Under the pieces are notes generated by a model. That model had not been told where the DNA came from. It was given only the letters and a program-made list of their open reading frames with translations, and made no database searches. A stretch of 64,000 nucleotides of DNA. It comes from Pirellula sp. GTDB taxonomy: Bacteria > Planctomycetota > Planctomycetia > Pirellulales > PNKZ01. Numbering within the stretch: position 1 is the first letter of the stretch; each line of letters opens with the position of its first letter. The position numbers and the translations under genes are program-made. Positions 21,701 through 29,699 of the stretch are shown piece after piece. Location: positions 62,001-126,000 of the forward strand of contig PNKZ01000020.1 in NCBI GenBank assembly GCA_013822735.1, written 5' to 3'.

Positions 21701-23434
21701 AAACGCATTGAGTCTTCGGCCCGCTTCGGCTCGCTTTCGGGCACTGTCGTCTAAATGCATGACGACCGCGCCGGAGCGTTCGCCCGCGATGAGCGGGTTG
21801 ACGACCATTTGGTACCAGGCCTTTTCCGCGGGGGAATCGCAAGGGTACTCCATGCGAAATTCCGATAACTCGCCGGCTAAGACTTGGCTGATGCCCCGCG
21901 CGACGGCCGACGCCTCTTCCGAACGTTCGCCTTGGGCGTTGCGAGCTAACTCGACATAATTCACTCCCACTCCCATGTCGCGCAAGGTCAGGGCGTTTGC
22001 CGCGGCAAAGTTGCGCCACGCTCCGTTAACTTTCTTGATAACGCCCGTTGCATCGAGCAGCGCAATTTGCGCCGGCAGCGCGTTGAGAATGGCATCGAGG
22101 CTCTCCGCCGCGAGTTGATGGCGCCGCTCGCTCTCGCGCAGCGCTCGCTCGGCCTCCTTGCGCGCAGTGATATCTTGCACCACGGCCACCGTCCGCAGCT
22201 CGTCGCCTTGATAGAACGGCGTGAGACGCACTTCGACGGGAAACGTCGTGCCGTCCTTGCGACGATGTACGCTGTCGAAAGCGAGCCGCTCCCCCGTTTC
22301 GAGCTTCTTGAGAATCTGATTCAGCCCTTCAGGCGTTACCGCCGGATCGAAATCCGTAGGCAGCATTCCGTTCAGTTCTTCGAGCGTATAGCCGAGTTGT
22401 GCGGACGCCTGCGAGTTGGCGTCGATCACCGTGCCGTCGCGGCGATGCAACAGAAAGGCGTCGGACGTGTTCTCGGCAAACGTACGAAAGCGAGCTTCTT
22501 CCGCTTGAAGCTTGCGCATGATTTGGTTGCTTTCTACCGCAATACAAGCCAAATGCTCGACGTCGGCAATCGCCGAGAGAAGTTTGGGATGCGGCGGGCC
22601 CGGCCGGTGCGAATAAACGGCGAACGTTCCGAGCACGGACGTGGGCTTGATTTTTCGCGAAAGGATCGGCACCGATACGCACGCTCGTAACTCATGACGG
22701 AGGGCTGCTTCTCGGCAGCCGTCCCACAAGGGATCGCAAGCAATGTCTTCGGCGATAACCGTTTCACCGCGAAATGCGGCAGCGCCGCAGGAGCCGACGT
22801 TTGGGCCGATCATCAGACCCTGAATTGCGTCGACGTACTCGGTCGCCAAGCCCCGTCCCGCGGCCACATGCAGATGCTTTCCTTCAGCATCGAGGAGCAT
22901 GCACGATGCGACGACTCCGGGGATCTCTTCTTCAATGAGGCGCACGAGACCGTCGAGAATGTCGGCCGGCGGCGCTCCCTGAGCGATGAGTTCGAGCACC
23001 GCTTGCCGATTGAGCAACTTCTGCCGATCGCGCCTTGATTCGGTCACTTCGCGCGCCGTGCCGATGACGCCGATTATCGCACCGTCGCGGTCGCGGTAGG
23101 GCGATTTGGTAACCTCGCAAATCCTTTCATTTCCGGGCGACCCGACGTTTCGCACTTCCATTTCCGCGATGCCGCTCGCCAAGACGCGACGATCGTGCGC
23201 TTGCATCGCGGCGGCGATCGTTTCGCCGAACAATTCGAGATCGTCGCGACCGTGCAGTTCTTCTCGCGTGCGGCCGACGAATCGCTCCGCTGCGGCATTG
23301 CAGAAAAGATAGCGGCCGGCGAGGTCTTTAACGAAAATTGCGTCGCGGGCGCCGTCGGCCGCCGCTAGGAGAAGTTGGATCGTTCTTTGCTGCGAATCGT
23401 CCGGTTGGTGAGCTTTCGTATCGAAAATGACCAT
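18767..23434 (-). CDS. Soluble hybrid sensor histidine kinase with eight PAS domains, one GAF and a C-terminal receiver
   Basis: Protein of 1,555 residues with no signal peptide or membrane segment, so cytosolic. Order: PAS1 (about 20-140, DAIFVKDLAGRYLFCN), GAF (about 150-305, GPNVGSCGAAAFRGETV), then seven further PAS/PAC units to about residue 1170. HisKA follows with phospho-acceptor His1192 (GGVAHDFNNLL), then HATPase_c (N-box NLAVNARDAMPDGG, G-box DEGLGMS and GVGTGLGL). The receiver has Asp1482 (LLLTDLVMNDLNG) and its Lys in FLQKPFSPE. The ATG at 23434 (MVIFDTKAHQ) was chosen because the 123 codons upstream in frame are not protein-like. No separate response regulator is adjacent; output probably goes by phosphorelay. 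It is convergent with the esterase fusion (15-bp gap). Confidence 0.95.
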   Translation of the reverse strand: MVIFDTKAHQPDDSQQRTIQLLLAAADGARDAIFVKDLAGRYLFCNAAAERFVGRTREELHGRDDLELFGETIAAAMQAHDRRVLASGIAEMEVRNVGSPGNERICEVTKSPYRDRDGAIIGVIGTAREVTESRRDRQKLLNRQAVLELIAQGAPPADILDGLVRLIEEEIPGVVASCMLLDAEGKHLHVAAGRGLATEYVDAIQGLMIGPNVGSCGAAAFRGETVIAEDIACDPLWDGCREAALRHELRACVSVPILSRKIKPTSVLGTFAVYSHRPGPPHPKLLSAIADVEHLACIAVESNQIMRKLQAEEARFRTFAENTSDAFLLHRRDGTVIDANSQASAQLGYTLEELNGMLPTDFDPAVTPEGLNQILKKLETGERLAFDSVHRRKDGTTFPVEVRLTPFYQGDELRTVAVVQDITARKEAERALRESERRHQLAAESLDAILNALPAQIALLDATGVIKKVNGAWRNFAAANALTLRDMGVGVNYVELARNAQGERSEEASAVARGISQVLAGELSEFRMEYPCDSPAEKAWYQMVVNPLIAGERSGAVVMHLDDSARKRAEAGRRLNAFALEHAAVEAYIVTADARILKVNQAACRNLGYSEAELLQLKVHDIDPDFPAQKWPVHWKRLRTERHIRFESRQRRKSGEFYPVEIEVNYLKFEGTEYNFAFVRDLTERKRAEAELHKTTALLRAVAEGTSDSLFVKDLDDKYLFVNQALARMAGKRMEDIIGKDDTTLFDPESARFLAARDRRIRETGAIETEEETLSSFGTTRTFLATKGPYRDERGNIIGTIGIATDITKRKRAEQAVRESEERYRALFESCGDAIFILTQAGRICSANPAASQMSGYSFAELAAMKISDLDSQADAELVPERMRRLKAGETLHFEVVHRRKDGTTYPVEVVATPLRIGGEEFVLAFDRDISIRKEAERSLRLTQFSIDRAVDSVFWISPVGEILYVNDAACRTLGYSQEELIGKTVPEIDPNFPAEAWPAHWEEIKRRGSFTFESQHGTKDGRMLQTEVTVNYLQHENREYNCAVMRDVTNRKQTERERDRLWNYSPDPLCVAGFDGKLRQVNPAWTKILGWSTEELLEQAWISLVHPDDREASLAAEQTLLRGEDLTGLENRYRCKNGEYRWFSWNAIPLPEQQTICAFVRDITRERTLAEQFRQAQKMEAIGRLAGGVAHDFNNLLTVINGYSSLLLGAIHDDARRKPLEVMLKAGQRAATLTSQLLAFSRKAIVDPQILDLNRVVESITGLLGRMIGEDVRLKLDLAPKLSHVAFDPGQLEQVLMNLAVNARDAMPDGGILTISTRAAESPSNDPKEPAELRPGRYVQLIVADEGLGMSDDVKARIFEPFFTTKGVGVGTGLGLATVYGAVQQAGGFITVESQLGHGATFRIWFPATSQSASDVDESRDFESAAGKETVLVVEDEQDVRGLVRFVLDMQGYQVLEADSGSAAVQVAAEFQGPIHLLLTDLVMNDLNGRELADLIRRSRPDVNVLFMSGYTEDDIVRRGIKDSRSAFLQKPFSPETLAEKVRQVLDAGPADGR

Positions 23435-23804
23435 GCCTGACTCGCGACGTTTAGTTGAATCACAGTCGTGGATCGTAGTTCGTACGTCGGCAGCGGATAT
23501 ACGAGCGAGACTCGATCCACGGACGTCGCCCCGAATATACCAATCCCTCTCCTCAAAGAGGCGCGCAACGGCGAATGTCGAATGACGAGCCGGCGAAGTC
23601 GGCCGGCACCGTGCGCGATATCGCACGCCGGAATCGCACAGGAGAGTGTGCGGTGGCGCGAAGATGCTCGGCGCCCGCTCGCAATTTGCGAAAAGCCCTG
23701 ATATCGGAGGATGACCCTCCAGGCGAAGCTTGGGCCCATTTGGGCGGCGACGATCGGGGTCGGAGCTCCTGAGGAGCATGACCTGCCGTGCGCGCCGTGG
23801 CAAG
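23435..23804. other. Intergenic region (370 bp) upstream of the sensor kinase, no gene seen
   Basis: Between the TadG-like stop and the kinase start. The kinase frame stays open through most of it, but the composition is Arg/Ser-rich and unlike protein. No clear promoter, terminator or repeat was recognised. Confidence 0.6.
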
Positions 23805-25238
23805 TTACTCCACTAGTTTCAACGGGCGATCCGCCGCGACCTGGGAAAAGACCTGTTCCAGTTGGGTCTTCACTTGGGCGATTGGTTGACCGCCGGGAAC
23901 GATGAACGCTGCGCCGCCCGTGATGTCGGCGACTTGCTGCATAAGAGCCGTATCGGCGTAGGCGCCGAGCGCGATCGTGACGACCGGAATCTTGGCCGAG
24001 GCACAGGCGTTGGCTTCGGTGATGACCGCCGCCTTGTCGAGCGTCGTGTTGCCGGTGGGCATATTGACGACGCCGTCGGTCATGAGGACGATCATTTTCT
24101 TAGCGCCGACGCGAGCGTTGGCCTGCAAATCGACGCGAGCCTTGGTCATGCCGGCGGAGATATTCGTGCCGCCGATGTAATGGCCCGCTTGCCGATTGCG
24201 GGTAATGTTTGAAATGAGCGTGTAGGTTTTCGTGAGGCTCTGTTCGAGCTTGGCGGTGCCGTCGCTGAAGGTATAGATCGAGACGCTCACGCGGTCGTCC
24301 GTGCTATGCGCTGTGAGATAGGCGAGAAACGCATCGACCGCGTCCTTTAATGCCGTCACAGGTTGCTCGCTCACGTTGTCGAGTCCCGGCGTGTCGTATG
24401 CGCCGCATCGCTGTTCTAGGATGTAACTCAGCCAAGTCATGTAACCATACTTGTTTCGGTAGCCGGCGGCGTTGATGTCGTTGTCGGTCTGCACATAATC
24501 GACAAACTCATCCCACGAACCACCGGGATACGGATAAGCCACCGTGTTGAGCTTAAATTTCTTAAGCACGTTCGAATTCTTCGTGGTTGCGGAGCCGTAG
24601 GCGACCGGAGCAAAGGTGAGCGTGCCGTAAACCGGAGAGCCCAACTCCTGGTAGATCTGCAAGAGGTTTGCCTCAATCGCCGCCTGCCCGAGCAGGTTGA
24701 TGTTGCGGAATTGGCTGTCATAGGTCATGGATCCGGAGTAGTCGAGCACCAAGCCGATATCGCGCGGCTGGTAGGTCGCCACGGATTTGCTTTGGATGTT
24801 AAATGTCTGTGCGTTGAGCACGTTGCCGAAGAACAGCGGCGTCTGATTTGCATTCGCAGTGACACGAACTGCGTTCGGGCTATTGTTCGACACGGTAAAG
24901 GTGCGCGTGTTCAAATCCCACAAACCGTATTCGAACGTGGCGTTCGACGTATTGAGCGTCTTGCCGGCAACTTTGTTGGACGTCAGATAGCTTTGGCCTT
25001 CAACAGTGGCGCCCGCGGTGCCGTTGACGAGCGCTCCGGCGGCGGCGTAGGCCGCGGAGTCGGTGGCGCGTTGGATCTCGGTGCGGGCGTTGGCGATGTA
25101 CCCGATGTCGACCGCGAACGCGATCAGCCCGAGCATGAAGGTCAGAAGCACCGCGGTCAGCACCAGAATAATGCCGCGACGCGGAGCGCGACGACGATTA
25201 AGAAGAGGCGAAGTATTCTCGACCAAAGCGTAGACCAT
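23805..25238 (-). CDS. TadE/TadG-like pilus-assembly protein with VWA domain
   Basis: Protein of 477 residues. Residues about 17-70 form the TadE/TadG N-terminus: a basic RRAPRRG stretch, one membrane helix (IILVLTAVLLTFMLGLIAFAVDIGYI), then the characteristic TEIQRATDSAAYAAAGAL helix. A von Willebrand A domain follows near residue 165 with an intact MIDAS motif DYSGSM (DxSxS), and a second metal-ligand region KMIVLMTDGVVNMPTG. The bulk should sit outside the cytoplasmic membrane, anchored by the helix. Related proteins belong to Tad/Flp pili, but no other tad gene is nearby, so it may be an orphan surface protein. Confidence 0.88.
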   Translation of the reverse strand: MVYALVENTSPLLNRRRAPRRGIILVLTAVLLTFMLGLIAFAVDIGYIANARTEIQRATDSAAYAAAGALVNGTAGATVEGQSYLTSNKVAGKTLNTSNATFEYGLWDLNTRTFTVSNNSPNAVRVTANANQTPLFFGNVLNAQTFNIQSKSVATYQPRDIGLVLDYSGSMTYDSQFRNINLLGQAAIEANLLQIYQELGSPVYGTLTFAPVAYGSATTKNSNVLKKFKLNTVAYPYPGGSWDEFVDYVQTDNDINAAGYRNKYGYMTWLSYILEQRCGAYDTPGLDNVSEQPVTALKDAVDAFLAYLTAHSTDDRVSVSIYTFSDGTAKLEQSLTKTYTLISNITRNRQAGHYIGGTNISAGMTKARVDLQANARVGAKKMIVLMTDGVVNMPTGNTTLDKAAVITEANACASAKIPVVTIALGAYADTALMQQVADITGGAAFIVPGGQPIAQVKTQLEQVFSQVAADRPLKLVE

Positions 25239-25498
25239 GACGGCACTCTGAAATATTGCGACTTGAGTTACAGGCAGGCGGATCGGGCATAGCCGATGCA
25301 GCGCGGTACTGAAACGTAGGTCGTGGTTAACCACCGCTGACCCCCTCTAGCCAAGGGATTTTCAACGCCGCTACGGTCAATTGCGGGGTGAGGAGGGTAC
25401 GACGGGGCCGGAAAGATCGGCATACGCGTCAAGATCGGAACAACTCCTATCCGCTCTTTTAGCGCGATAGGGTTACGCACCAAACGGCAATCCCGATA

Positions 25499-26794
25499 TC
25501 AGTTTCTTTGACAAGCATATTCAAAGAAGCGGCCGATAACGCCCGGCCCGGCCGGACCTTGATTCTTGCGGAGCCTCTCGACGGCATGACGCTCCAAAAG
25601 CTCTAGCGCTTCGTCGGTCTTGCAGTTCTCAAGTTCGTCCCGCACCATTTGCGGTGCCGCCTTTACGAGCAGGAGGGCTTCCAGCGATGAATCGACGTTC
25701 ATGATGCCCTTTGTTTCGAACTCGTTGTTCCTGGCGAGTAGGGCCTGCCGCACACAGTCGATGATCGTCTTGCGTTCAGGATCGTCGGCGGGCATCACGT
25801 TCAACAGAGCCGTGAGGCCACGAATCATGATGTAGTGATAGGCGGGGCGAGCGTTGTGGGAATCGGCCCAGCGACCTTTGTGCGGTCCCAAAGTCAACTG
25901 CCCCGGCAAGACGCCGAGCCGAACCTTCTTCTTGGCAGATTCCAGATACTTCACGTCTCTCGTAACTCGATAAGCATGGGCCAGAAGGTAGACGCTGAAA
26001 CTATTGTAATTCCAATTAGTCACGACCGGCCTGCCGACCGCCCAATCGGCTGCAGCCCGCGCCGATGCGAGATGTTGTTCGTTCTTGGTCACATCGTACA
26101 ACTCGAACATCGCTACGCCGCACAGTCCGTTGTCGAACTGCAATCCGCCGTCGGAGAAATCTTCCACCGCCCAGCCGTTGCGAACGACTTCATCGAGTCG
26201 GCCTTCTCGCTCGGCCCGACGCAAGAAGCGATCGGCAGCTTCAAAAGCCGCTCCACGGCCACCGCGGAACGTCGGGAACGGATAGACGCCCGCGCCGCCT
26301 TGTTTCTGGCACCAGATCAGATAATCCGCCGCTTCAACCGCTTCTTGCAGTAGGGCGACTTTGGTCGGTGCTTCGGCCCGCACGCCTGCCGTGCAGGCGA
26401 CAATGATCGCGGCAAGTTCTCTGGTCAAATGCTCTGTCTTCGTCGGATCGAGGCCGACCTTCCACCACTTCTTTTGACGAACGAACTGCAAGAGTTTGGC
26501 GAAACCCGCCTTCGCTTCCTCGCGGGTAAGCGGTCGAACGCTTTCCGGGCACGGGGAGTATTCATCCTCGACTTCAGGGATTCCCGCTAAGTCGCCAAGT
26601 CGCTCTACCGTTTCCTGCATGATGCGGCGAATTCCCGCTTCATCTTCCCGACGCTGTGCATCAGCAAGTTGTTCCGCAAACTCCGAAGTGATTCGCTTGG
26701 CGGCGATGACGCTCTCGTTTGTGTCGGCGTAACCGCTCAGAGCAATTCCAGCGACCAGGAAAAGTATTGCAGGAATGAAGACTATCGTACGCAT
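25499..26794 (-). CDS. Exported alpha-helical protein, possible alpha/alpha-toroid
   Basis: Protein of 431 residues with a signal peptide (MRTIVFIPAILFLVAGIALSGYA) that fixes ATG 26794. The body is strongly helical. Blocks such as NGLCGVAMFELYDVTKNEQHLASARAAADWAV and NSFSVYLLAHAYRVTRDVKYLESAKKK repeat at intervals, as in alpha/alpha-barrel (six-hairpin glycosidase or epimerase-like) proteins. I do not recognise a specific family or catalytic residues. It is followed on the same strand by the TadG-like gene after 260 bp of sequence with no recognised feature. Confidence 0.75.
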   Translation of the reverse strand: MRTIVFIPAILFLVAGIALSGYADTNESVIAAKRITSEFAEQLADAQRREDEAGIRRIMQETVERLGDLAGIPEVEDEYSPCPESVRPLTREEAKAGFAKLLQFVRQKKWWKVGLDPTKTEHLTRELAAIIVACTAGVRAEAPTKVALLQEAVEAADYLIWCQKQGGAGVYPFPTFRGGRGAAFEAADRFLRRAEREGRLDEVVRNGWAVEDFSDGGLQFDNGLCGVAMFELYDVTKNEQHLASARAAADWAVGRPVVTNWNYNSFSVYLLAHAYRVTRDVKYLESAKKKVRLGVLPGQLTLGPHKGRWADSHNARPAYHYIMIRGLTALLNVMPADDPERKTIIDCVRQALLARNNEFETKGIMNVDSSLEALLLVKAAPQMVRDELENCKTDEALELLERHAVERLRKNQGPAGPGVIGRFFEYACQRN

Positions 26795-26935
26795 GAGTGA
26801 CTTTGCAGGGTGAAGAGCGACGACGATGGGCATGCCTCTTATAGACCCCGACACCTGGTTCGATGTTTCAAATACAGTTTTGCTTGTAAGGAATCGTCGT
26901 TCGGCTTAGCCTAGGAAAAAATCCAGAGAATACCG

Positions 26936-27565
26936 ATGAAGCCGACGCTGTTCGCACATTTAATGATCCTGCTTCTGGTCTCGCCGGCGATGGCCGACGA
27001 TTGGCAAACCATCTTCGACGGCAAGACGCTCGACGGCTGGAAGGCTGTCGACCACGTCGAGTGCTTCAAAGTGGAAGATGGAGCCATCGTCGCCGGTGGC
27101 GGGCCGATGGCCCATCTGTTGTATGTCGGAACGGTCGGCAACCATGACTTCAAGAACTTCGAGTTGATGATCGAGGTCAAGACAAAGCCCGGCTCGAATG
27201 GCGGCATCTTTTTCCACACGGAGCCGCAGAGCGGGTTCTTGAAGAAGGGCTACGAGGCTCAGGTGTGCAACACGCATACCGACAAGCGGCGAACCGGCAG
27301 CCTGCTCATCATTAAGGACATTCTCGACACGTCGCCGGTGAAGGATGACGAATGGTTCGAGTACCACATCATCGTCACGGGCAAGCAGATCGTGTTGAAA
27401 GTGAACGGCCGGACGACCGTGGACTACACCGAGCCGGAAAACCCTGAGCGACCCAAGGGGCGCGAGGGGCGTGTTCTATCCCACGGTCAGATCGCCCTTC
27501 AGGCCCACGACCCGAACAGCACCGTCTTCTACCGGAACATCAAGGTGAAAGTGCTGCCGGATTGA
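26936..27565 (+). CDS. Secreted DUF1080 (3-keto-disaccharide hydrolase domain) protein
   Basis: Protein of 209 residues with a signal peptide (MKPTLFAHLMILLLVSPAMA) and a single DUF1080 concanavalin-like beta-sandwich. The start WQTIFDGKTLDGWKAVD, the middle NFELMIEVKTKPGSNGGIFFHTE and the ending GQIALQAHDPNSTVFYRNIKVK are diagnostic. Some DUF1080 proteins cleave 3-keto-glycosides; others may only bind glycan. It is divergent from the exported helical protein. A paralogue lies at 52075-52884. Confidence 0.95.
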   Translation: MKPTLFAHLMILLLVSPAMADDWQTIFDGKTLDGWKAVDHVECFKVEDGAIVAGGGPMAHLLYVGTVGNHDFKNFELMIEVKTKPGSNGGIFFHTEPQSGFLKKGYEAQVCNTHTDKRRTGSLLIIKDILDTSPVKDDEWFEYHIIVTGKQIVLKVNGRTTVDYTEPENPERPKGREGRVLSHGQIALQAHDPNSTVFYRNIKVKVLPD

Positions 27566-27711
27566 AGCGCATCAGCAATTTGAAATCACCGCTTGCTTCG
27601 ATGCGGCCTCGTCGCGTGCACGTCGCCGTTGAACTCGTTTTCGACTCGCCGATTTGACCTTCCATCTGACCAAAAGGTGTCAGAACGGGAGGGTGTCAGA
27701 CAACAACAAAA

Positions 27712-27747
27712 AAGGCCTTGTCGCAACTCGTTGTGCGACAAGGCCTT
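27712..27747. terminator. Bidirectional Rho-independent terminator downstream of tRNA-Ala
   Basis: Perfect 14-bp arms AAGGCCTTGTCGCA (27712-27725) and TGCGACAAGGCCTT (27734-27747) around an 8-nt loop. On the minus strand the stem is followed by a T-rich run, so it ends the tRNA transcript; on the plus strand a shorter T run could serve the DUF1080 gene. Confidence 0.9.
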
Positions 27748-27753
27748 TTGAAG

Positions 27754-27826
27754 TGGAGCGGAAGGGAGTTGAACCCTCGACCTCTGCATTGCGAACGCAG
27801 CGCTCTCCCAACTGAGCTACCGCCCC
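27754..27826 (-). tRNA. tRNA-Ala (anticodon CGC)
   Basis: A full cloverleaf of 73 nt on the minus strand. The acceptor stem GGGGCGG/CCGCTCC has one G-U pair; the D stem is GCTC/GAGC, the anticodon stem CTGCG/TGCAG with loop TTCGCAA (anticodon CGC, codon GCG), and the T arm GAGGG-TTCAACT-CCCTT. The discriminator is A and the 3' CCA is not encoded. A terminator hairpin follows 6 bp downstream. Confidence 0.95.
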
Positions 27827-27848
27827 CCATTCAAATCAATCGGCCGCC

Positions 27849-27863
27849 GAATCCGTCGGATTC
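27849..27863. promoter_or_regulatory. 15-bp palindrome upstream of the tRNA gene
   Basis: Perfect inverted repeat GAATCCG-T-CGGATTC, 22 bp upstream of the tRNA 5' end. It could be a protein-binding site, but no promoter hexamers were clearly recognised around it. Confidence 0.35.
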
Positions 27864-28078
27864 CATCAAGGCTGATTTGCCTGCCGTGCCGGCGCGGCAC
27901 GTACGGAACCCAAAATCGCCGCCAAATTGCGAACCTCGATTGTAGAACCTCTCGGAATCGTTGTCAAAGCACCGGCTCCGCTCGGATCGTTCTTGCCGGC
28001 GCACGGGCCAAGCGCTACTCTAGCCCTCCATCGCCTTCGCACGGCTCCAGATTTCTCCTTCCATCCTGACGAGTTTCC

Positions 28079-29596
28079 ATGGCGCACGATCCGCTTCGCC
28101 CAGCCGGGTTCGACAAAGGTAAACCACTCGTGCCGGCCGCGCCGCCGCAAAAGCCCGCGACCCCCGTGGTCACGCCCCCCAAGCCGACGGCGGCAACCGT
28201 GCCGCTCAAGCCGGAACCACCGCGAAGACCGGTCGTCCTCGCGGGCGACGTTAATGAAGTGCGGCTCGCATCGCTCGACGCCTATCGCGGCTTCATCATG
28301 TTGATGATGGCGTCGGCCGGCTTCGGACTCGCCAACGTACTGCAGCGGCTCAAGGACGCCGGCATCACCGAAGAAGCGCGCGAGTTCCGCGTCGTGCGGT
28401 TCTTCGCCGGGCAGTTTGAGCACGTGCTCTGGCAAGGGGGCGTATTTTGGGATCTGATCCAGCCGGCGTTCATGTTTATGGTCGGCGTGGCGCTGCCGTA
28501 TTCCTTCATGAAGCGCGCGATGCGCGGCGATTCGTACGTTTCACAACTGTTGCACACGCTCATCCGTTGCCTCGCGCTCGTTGCGCTCGGCGTATTTCTT
28601 AATAACCCTGACGGCGGTAAAGGGCCTTACACGATCTATTCGTTCGTCAACGTGCTCACGCAGATCGGCTTGGGATATTGGTTTGTATTCTTATTGGTCA
28701 ATCGCGGCGTATGGGTCCAAGGCGCCGCCGTTGCGCTCATTTTGGGAGGAACGTGGTACGCGTTCTTTCAGCATCCGCTCCCGCCCGAAGGGTTCGACTA
28801 CGCAAGCGTCGGCGTCGTGAACGACGAGCATCGCGACGAATTCGTCCTGCCGGGCATTCGCGGACACTGGTCGAAGAACACAAACTTCGCGGCCTCGGCT
28901 GATCAGAAATTCTTGAACAAGTTTCCCCGCGCGATGCCGGTGCGGCGCGAAAAGGGGGAACTGGAATTGGATTACCTCGCGCGCGTCGAGGCGAGTTCGC
29001 CGAAGTCTCGCTTCGAATTCAATCCCGGCGGCTATGCGACGTTGAATTTCGTGCCGTCGATCGCCACGATGCTCATGGGGCTGATGATCGGCGAACTATT
29101 GCGTACGAGGCGTAAGTCGGGCCGGAAAGTCGTGGTCATGCTGGCAGCCGGAGCGGTCTGTTTGGCGCTGGGGGCGGCATTGCACTTCGCCGGCCTCTGC
29201 CCGATCGTCAAGCGCATCTGGACCCCGAGTTGGGCGCTGGCTTCCGGCGGCTTGGTGATTTGGATGCTGGCCTTGTTCTACCTCGTATTCGACCATTGGG
29301 GTTGGCGGCGGCTGGCTTGGCCGTTGGCGATCGTCGGCATGAATTCGATCGTCGTTTACATGATGTCGCAATTGCTGAAGCCGTGGACGTTGCGCGTGCT
29401 CTACACGCATCTGACGCTGCCGTATGCGATGTTCACGGACCGGCTCTCCGAGCGCGTGGGCAAGTCGTATAGCCCGGCGCTGTTCGGCGGAGCTGGCGAT
29501 CCGTATCAGCCGCTTTACGAAAGCCTAGCGGTACTCGCGGCGTTTTGGCTCGTCTGCCTTTGGCTTTGGCGGCAACGACTCTTCGTGCGGCTTTAG
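28079..29596 (+). CDS. DUF5009 / heparan-alpha-glucosaminide N-acetyltransferase-like membrane protein
   Basis: Integral membrane acyltransferase of 505 residues. A Pro/Lys-rich cytosolic N-terminus of about 55 residues is followed by the family signature RLASLDAYRGFIMLMMASAG, then about ten hydrophobic segments, with motifs GQFEHVLWQGGVFWDLIQPAFMFMVGVALPYS and WPLAIVGMNSIVVYMMSQL. A soluble loop of about 90 residues lies mid-protein. HGSNAT relatives carry acetyl from cytosolic acetyl-CoA across the membrane to terminal glucosamine; bacterial members are uncharacterised. ATG 28079 gives the full N-terminus. It is convergent with the ThuA gene. Confidence 0.88.
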   Translation: MAHDPLRPAGFDKGKPLVPAAPPQKPATPVVTPPKPTAATVPLKPEPPRRPVVLAGDVNEVRLASLDAYRGFIMLMMASAGFGLANVLQRLKDAGITEEAREFRVVRFFAGQFEHVLWQGGVFWDLIQPAFMFMVGVALPYSFMKRAMRGDSYVSQLLHTLIRCLALVALGVFLNNPDGGKGPYTIYSFVNVLTQIGLGYWFVFLLVNRGVWVQGAAVALILGGTWYAFFQHPLPPEGFDYASVGVVNDEHRDEFVLPGIRGHWSKNTNFAASADQKFLNKFPRAMPVRREKGELELDYLARVEASSPKSRFEFNPGGYATLNFVPSIATMLMGLMIGELLRTRRKSGRKVVVMLAAGAVCLALGAALHFAGLCPIVKRIWTPSWALASGGLVIWMLALFYLVFDHWGWRRLAWPLAIVGMNSIVVYMMSQLLKPWTLRVLYTHLTLPYAMFTDRLSERVGKSYSPALFGGAGDPYQPLYESLAVLAAFWLVCLWLWRQRLFVRL

Positions 29597-29627
29597 GCGA
29601 AGGCCGTTGCTCGCCCGGCATGGCGCT

Positions 29628-29680
29628 GGCCCCCTCATCCCCCCTGGGGCACCTTCTGCCGCAAGGGGAGAAGGGCTGAT
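29628..29680. repeat. C-rich repeat with CCTTCT/AGAAGG hairpin between convergent genes
   Basis: The gap between the DUF5009 and ThuA stop codons holds a C-rich run followed by a hairpin with arms CCTTCT (29652-29657) and AGAAGG (29669-29674) around a GCCGCAAGGGG-type loop. It belongs to the same C-rich/G-rich intergenic family as 51997-52053 and 37078-37278. Confidence 0.65.
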
Positions 29681-29699
29681 GCGGCTTGAAATTGGCGAA

